Shown here in pieces: positions 5,282 through 7,344 of a DNA stretch of 7,344 nucleotides (position 1 is its first letter; each line of letters starts with the position of its first letter). Position numbers and translations under genes: made by a program. This DNA is from Pseudomonadota bacterium (GTDB lineage Bacteria; Pseudomonadota; Alphaproteobacteria; Caulobacterales; Caulobacteraceae). The notes under the pieces were generated by a model. The model was not told the DNA's origin. It ran no database searches and worked only from the letters and a program-made list of their open reading frames with translations. Where the stretch lies: positions 1 to 7,344 of the forward strand of contig JAEYTA010000093.1 in assembly GCA_023434265.1 (NCBI GenBank), read 5' to 3'.

Positions 5282-6202
5282 ATGCCGCGCGCACTGATCT
5301 CCGGAGTCCTCATCGCCGCCCTCGCGGGGGCCGCGGTCGCACAGGTTCCGCCGGCGGAGCCCGCCCCGCAGGAGCCCCCGGCCACGCAGCTGGAGGATAT
5401 CCTCGTCGCGCCCGACGGCCTGGAGGAACTGGCCCGGGAGTTCGTCGACAGCCTGGCGGCGCCGGCGCGGGGGCGGGGGTTGGCGCGCTGGGAGGACGAG
5501 GTCTGCCTCGGCGTGGTCAATTTCCGGACGCAGGCGGCGCACCAGCTGATCGACCACATCTCGACGGTGGCCGAGGACATCGGCGTCGAGCTGGACGAGC
5601 CCGGCTGCGATCCCAACGTCCTGATCGTCGGCACGGCGGACGGGCAGGCCCTGGCGGCGGCGCTGGTCGACCGGCGCCGCAGCGAGTTCCGCTACGGCTA
5701 CACTCGCTCGAACCGGGGGGCGCGGGCGCTGGAGGTGTTCCGGACCTCGCAGGCGCCGATCCGCTGGTGGCACGTCAGCCTGCTGTACAACACCGAGACC
5801 GGCGGCATCGCCATGCGCCTTCCCGGGCGACTGCCCCCCACCCTGCCGACCTCGGGGCGCTGTCTGCAGCGGCTGGGCGGCGCGGAACGCTGCGACGCCA
5901 TCACGGACCGGCTGATGCGGTCGGTGATCATCGTCGACATCGCGGCCCTGCCGGACGTCAGCTTCACCCAGCTGGGCGACTATCTGGCCGTGCTGGCCCT
6001 GGCCCAGGTGGAGCCCGAGACCGACTACGCCGTGTTCGATACGGTCCTGAACCTGCTCGCCGATCCGCAGGGCGTGACGGGCCTGACCGAGTGGGACAGG
6101 AACTATCTGCGCGCCCTCTACGCCGGGGAGTCGCAACGGCTCGATCCGGAGGAACAGGCCGAAGCGCTGGCGGAGCGCATGCGCGCCGGATCCGCAGACT
6201 GA
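5282..6202 (+). CDS. Exported protein of unknown function with four cysteines
   Basis: A 306-residue protein. A signal peptide is clear: MPR, a hydrophobic stretch (4-19) and a likely signal peptidase I site after AVA at 20, followed by a Pro/Glu/Ala-rich linker (21-36). The mature domain has a WEDEVCLGVVN segment (70-80, Cys75), then GCDPNVLIVGTADGQALAA (108-126, Cys109), a second Cys pair (194, 204), a hydrophobic beta strand SVIIVDI (214-220), an amphipathic helix QLGDYLAVLALAQ (230-242) and an ending GLTEWDRNYLRALYAGE (267-283). The cysteines suggest two disulfides, fitting a periplasmic or secreted location. I do not recognise a named family. The Cys-x(n)-PN-hydrophobic block and the LT-x-WDR-x-x-L-x-ALY ending recall secreted alphaproteobacterial proteins of the DUF2927 kind, but no HExxH metal site is present. 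It sits between nusG and rplK, which are usually adjacent. Confidence 0.85.
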   Translation: MPRALISGVLIAALAGAAVAQVPPAEPAPQEPPATQLEDILVAPDGLEELAREFVDSLAAPARGRGLARWEDEVCLGVVNFRTQAAHQLIDHISTVAEDIGVELDEPGCDPNVLIVGTADGQALAAALVDRRRSEFRYGYTRSNRGARALEVFRTSQAPIRWWHVSLLYNTETGGIAMRLPGRLPPTLPTSGRCLQRLGGAERCDAITDRLMRSVIIVDIAALPDVSFTQLGDYLAVLALAQVEPETDYAVFDTVLNLLADPQGVTGLTEWDRNYLRALYAGESQRLDPEEQAEALAERMRAGSAD

Positions 6203-6218
6203 GCCTGCCCGCGGGGCG

Positions 6219-6247
6219 TTTGCGTTCGCCCGGGCCTTCCGCTATAC
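6219..6247 (+). promoter_or_regulatory. Candidate promoter for rplK-rplA
   Basis: TTTGCG (6219-6224), a 16-nt spacer and GCTATAC (6241-6247) resemble the alphaproteobacterial housekeeping promoter; the -10 fits the GCTAnAwC type described for Caulobacter. Transcription would begin near 6254, giving a leader of about 115 nt to rplK, long enough for regulation. Confidence 0.45.
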
Positions 6248-6327
6248 GCGCGCCTTCGCTCGACCGGCCCTGCGCCCGTCGTGCGTCAAATCCGTGGGAG
6301 GCCGCCATGCCGCACCACGGCTCACCG

Positions 6328-6348
6328 GCCCCGGGTCCGTCCCGGGGC
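6328..6348 (+). promoter_or_regulatory. GC-rich leader hairpin just before the rplK ribosome-binding site
   Basis: GCCCCGGG (6328-6335) pairs perfectly with CCCGGGGC (6341-6348) around TCCGT. It ends 8 nt before the Shine-Dalgarno AGGAG (6357-6361). No T-tract follows, so it is not a terminator. In E. coli, ribosomal protein L1 represses translation of its own L11-L1 message by binding the leader. This hairpin is in the right place for such control, but I could not match it to the L1-binding consensus, so the role is inference. Confidence 0.45.
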
Positions 6349-6367
6349 TAATCGTCAGGAGAGACCA

Positions 6368-6799
6368 ATGGCCAAGAAGATTCTCGGCTACATCAAGCTG
6401 CAGGTGCCCGCCGGCTCCGCGACCCCGTCGCCGCCGATCGGCCCGGCGCTGGGCCAGCGCGGCGTCAACATCATGGGCTTCTGCAAGGAGTTCAACGCCC
6501 GCACCGAAAAGGAAGCCAAGGGCACCCCGCTTCCGACCGTCATCACCGTCTACCAGGACAAGAGCTTCACCTTCGTCACCAAGACGCCGCCGGCGACCTG
6601 GTACCTGAAGCAGGCCACCGGCCTGAAGTCGGGCGCGACCAAGACCGGCCGCGAAACCGTCGGCAAGATCACGCGCAAGCAACTGCTCGAGATCGCCGAG
6701 AAGAAGATGAAGGATCTCAACGCCAACGATCTCGACGCCGCGGCCAAGATCATCGAAGGCTCGGCCCGCGCGATGGGCCTGAACGTGGTGGAGGGCTAA
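6368..6799 (+). CDS. rplK: 50S ribosomal protein L11
   Basis: L11 binds 23S rRNA in the GTPase-associated centre at the base of the L7/L12 stalk, where elongation factors and thiostrepton act. The 143-residue product is the normal length. The N-terminal domain has YIKLQVPAGSATPSPPIGPA (8-27) with the proline-rich face that contacts thiostrepton and factors, then LGQRGVNIMGFCKEFNART (28-46). The C-terminal RNA-binding domain has TWYLKQATGLKSGA (77-90), KITRKQLLEIAEKKMKDLN (100-118) and the final AAAKIIEGSARAMGLNV. The start at 6368 is set by AGGAG (6357-6361) 6 nt upstream and by the universal MAKK beginning; the frame is open further upstream, but nothing there resembles L11. rplA follows after 4 nt. 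Confidence 0.98.
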   Translation: MAKKILGYIKLQVPAGSATPSPPIGPALGQRGVNIMGFCKEFNARTEKEAKGTPLPTVITVYQDKSFTFVTKTPPATWYLKQATGLKSGATKTGRETVGKITRKQLLEIAEKKMKDLNANDLDAAAKIIEGSARAMGLNVVEG

Positions 6800-6803
6800 G
6801 ACC

Positions 6804-7344
6804 ATGGCCAAGCAACCCAAGCGCATCCAGGCCTGGACCGGCGACCGCGAGTCGCTGCTGCCGTTCGCCGACGCCATCAAGGCGGTGAAGGAAAACGCCA
6901 AGGCCAAGTTCGACGAGTCGATCGAGATCGCCGTCAACCTGGGCGTCGACCCGCGTCACGCCGACCAGCAGGTCCGCGGCGTGGTCAACCTGCCCTCGGG
7001 CACGGGCCGTGACGTCCGCGTCGCCGTCTTCGCCAAGGACGCCAAGGCCGAGGAGGCCCGCGCGGCCGGGGCCGAGCACGTCGGCGCCGAGGATCTGTAC
7101 GAGAAGATCAACGGCGGCTTCATGGAGTTCGACCGGGTGATCGCCTCGCCGGACATGATGGCCCTGGTCGGCCGTCTGGGTAAGGTGTTGGGCCCGCGCG
7201 GCCTGATGCCGAACCCGAAGGTCGGCACCGTGACCCCGAACGTCGCCCAGGCCGTCAAGGACGCCAAGGGCGGCGCCGTCGAGTTCCGCGTCGAGAAGGC
7301 GGGCATCGTCCACGCCGGCATCGGCAAGGCCTCGTTCGACCAGG
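6804..7344 (+). CDS. rplA: 50S ribosomal protein L1 (3' truncated by window)
   Basis: L1 forms the mobile L1 stalk that helps move deacylated tRNA out of the E site, and in many bacteria it represses its own operon. The first 180 codons are present; the family is usually about 230 residues, so roughly 50 are missing. Seen here are IEIAVNLGVDPRHADQQVRG (40-59), the VNLPSGTGRDVRVAVFAKD block (61-79), and the family signature ASPDMMALVGRLGKVLGPRG (114-133) continuing with LMPNPKVGTVT (134-144). The start at 6804 lies 4 nt after the rplK stop, with GGAGGG (6790-6795) inside the end of rplK as ribosome-binding site 8 nt upstream, so the two genes are translationally close and co-transcribed. Confidence 0.98.
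   Translation, partial: MAKQPKRIQAWTGDRESLLPFADAIKAVKENAKAKFDESIEIAVNLGVDPRHADQQVRGVVNLPSGTGRDVRVAVFAKDAKAEEARAAGAEHVGAEDLYEKINGGFMEFDRVIASPDMMALVGRLGKVLGPRGLMPNPKVGTVTPNVAQAVKDAKGGAVEFRVEKAGIVHAGIGKASFDQ

Noticed and set aside
4299..6136. Long minus-strand ORFs opposite secE, nusG and the exported protein gene
   Set aside because: Low-complexity shadows of well-supported plus-strand genes, with no motif of their own.
6214..6231. Hairpin after the exported protein gene as a terminator
   Set aside because: Only a 5-bp stem with an 8-nt loop and no T-tract; it overlaps the better rplK promoter candidate.
5767..6351. Plus-strand ORF in another frame across the end of the exported protein gene
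   Set aside because: Arg/Pro/Gly-rich out-of-frame translation; the other frame has a signal peptide, cysteines and a coherent fold-like sequence.
6281..6367. 29-codon upstream extension of rplK
   Set aside because: L11 begins with MAKK at 6368, with a good ribosome-binding site; the extension covers the leader hairpin and resembles no L11 sequence.

Overview
The window is about 70% G+C by eye, densely coding and entirely plus-strand. It looks like a chromosomal segment from an alphaproteobacterium, most likely of the Caulobacterales type (Caulobacter, Phenylobacterium or Brevundimonas). That placement rests on the tuf, tRNA-Trp, secE, nusG, rplK, rplA gene order, the protein sequences and the base composition. 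The genus is inference.

Layout. (1) 1-227: the last 74 codons of tuf (EF-Tu), closed by a strong intrinsic terminator at 302-333. (2) 414-1760: an integral membrane protein built from repeated 'conserved TM helix' units (mechanosensitive-channel-like, CmpX type), closed by a second strong terminator at 1782-1808. (3) 1895-2023: a 42-residue putative lipoprotein. (4) 2116-3456: a CNNM/CBS/CorC-domain membrane protein of the hemolysin-like family, followed 27 nt later by a putative secreted or lipoprotein gene (3484-4050). (5) 4172-4247: tRNA-Trp(CCA), then secE and nusG (protein translocation; transcription elongation). (6) 5282-6202: an exported protein of unknown function with four cysteines. 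(7) 6368-6799 rplK and 6804 to the window edge rplA, the L11-L1 ribosomal protein pair.

The core is the conserved translation/secretion/transcription cluster. Four envelope-related genes with their own terminators lie between tuf and tRNA-Trp, and one exported-protein gene lies between nusG and rplK. The most notable non-coding structures are a 14-bp hairpin between tRNA-Trp and secE, a terminator-like UUCG hairpin 14 nt upstream of tRNA-Trp, and a GC-rich hairpin just before the rplK ribosome-binding site. I see no mobile element, CRISPR array, defence system or pseudogene. This is mostly an ordinary housekeeping region, and the open questions are two unrecognised exported proteins and the leader and spacer RNA structures.
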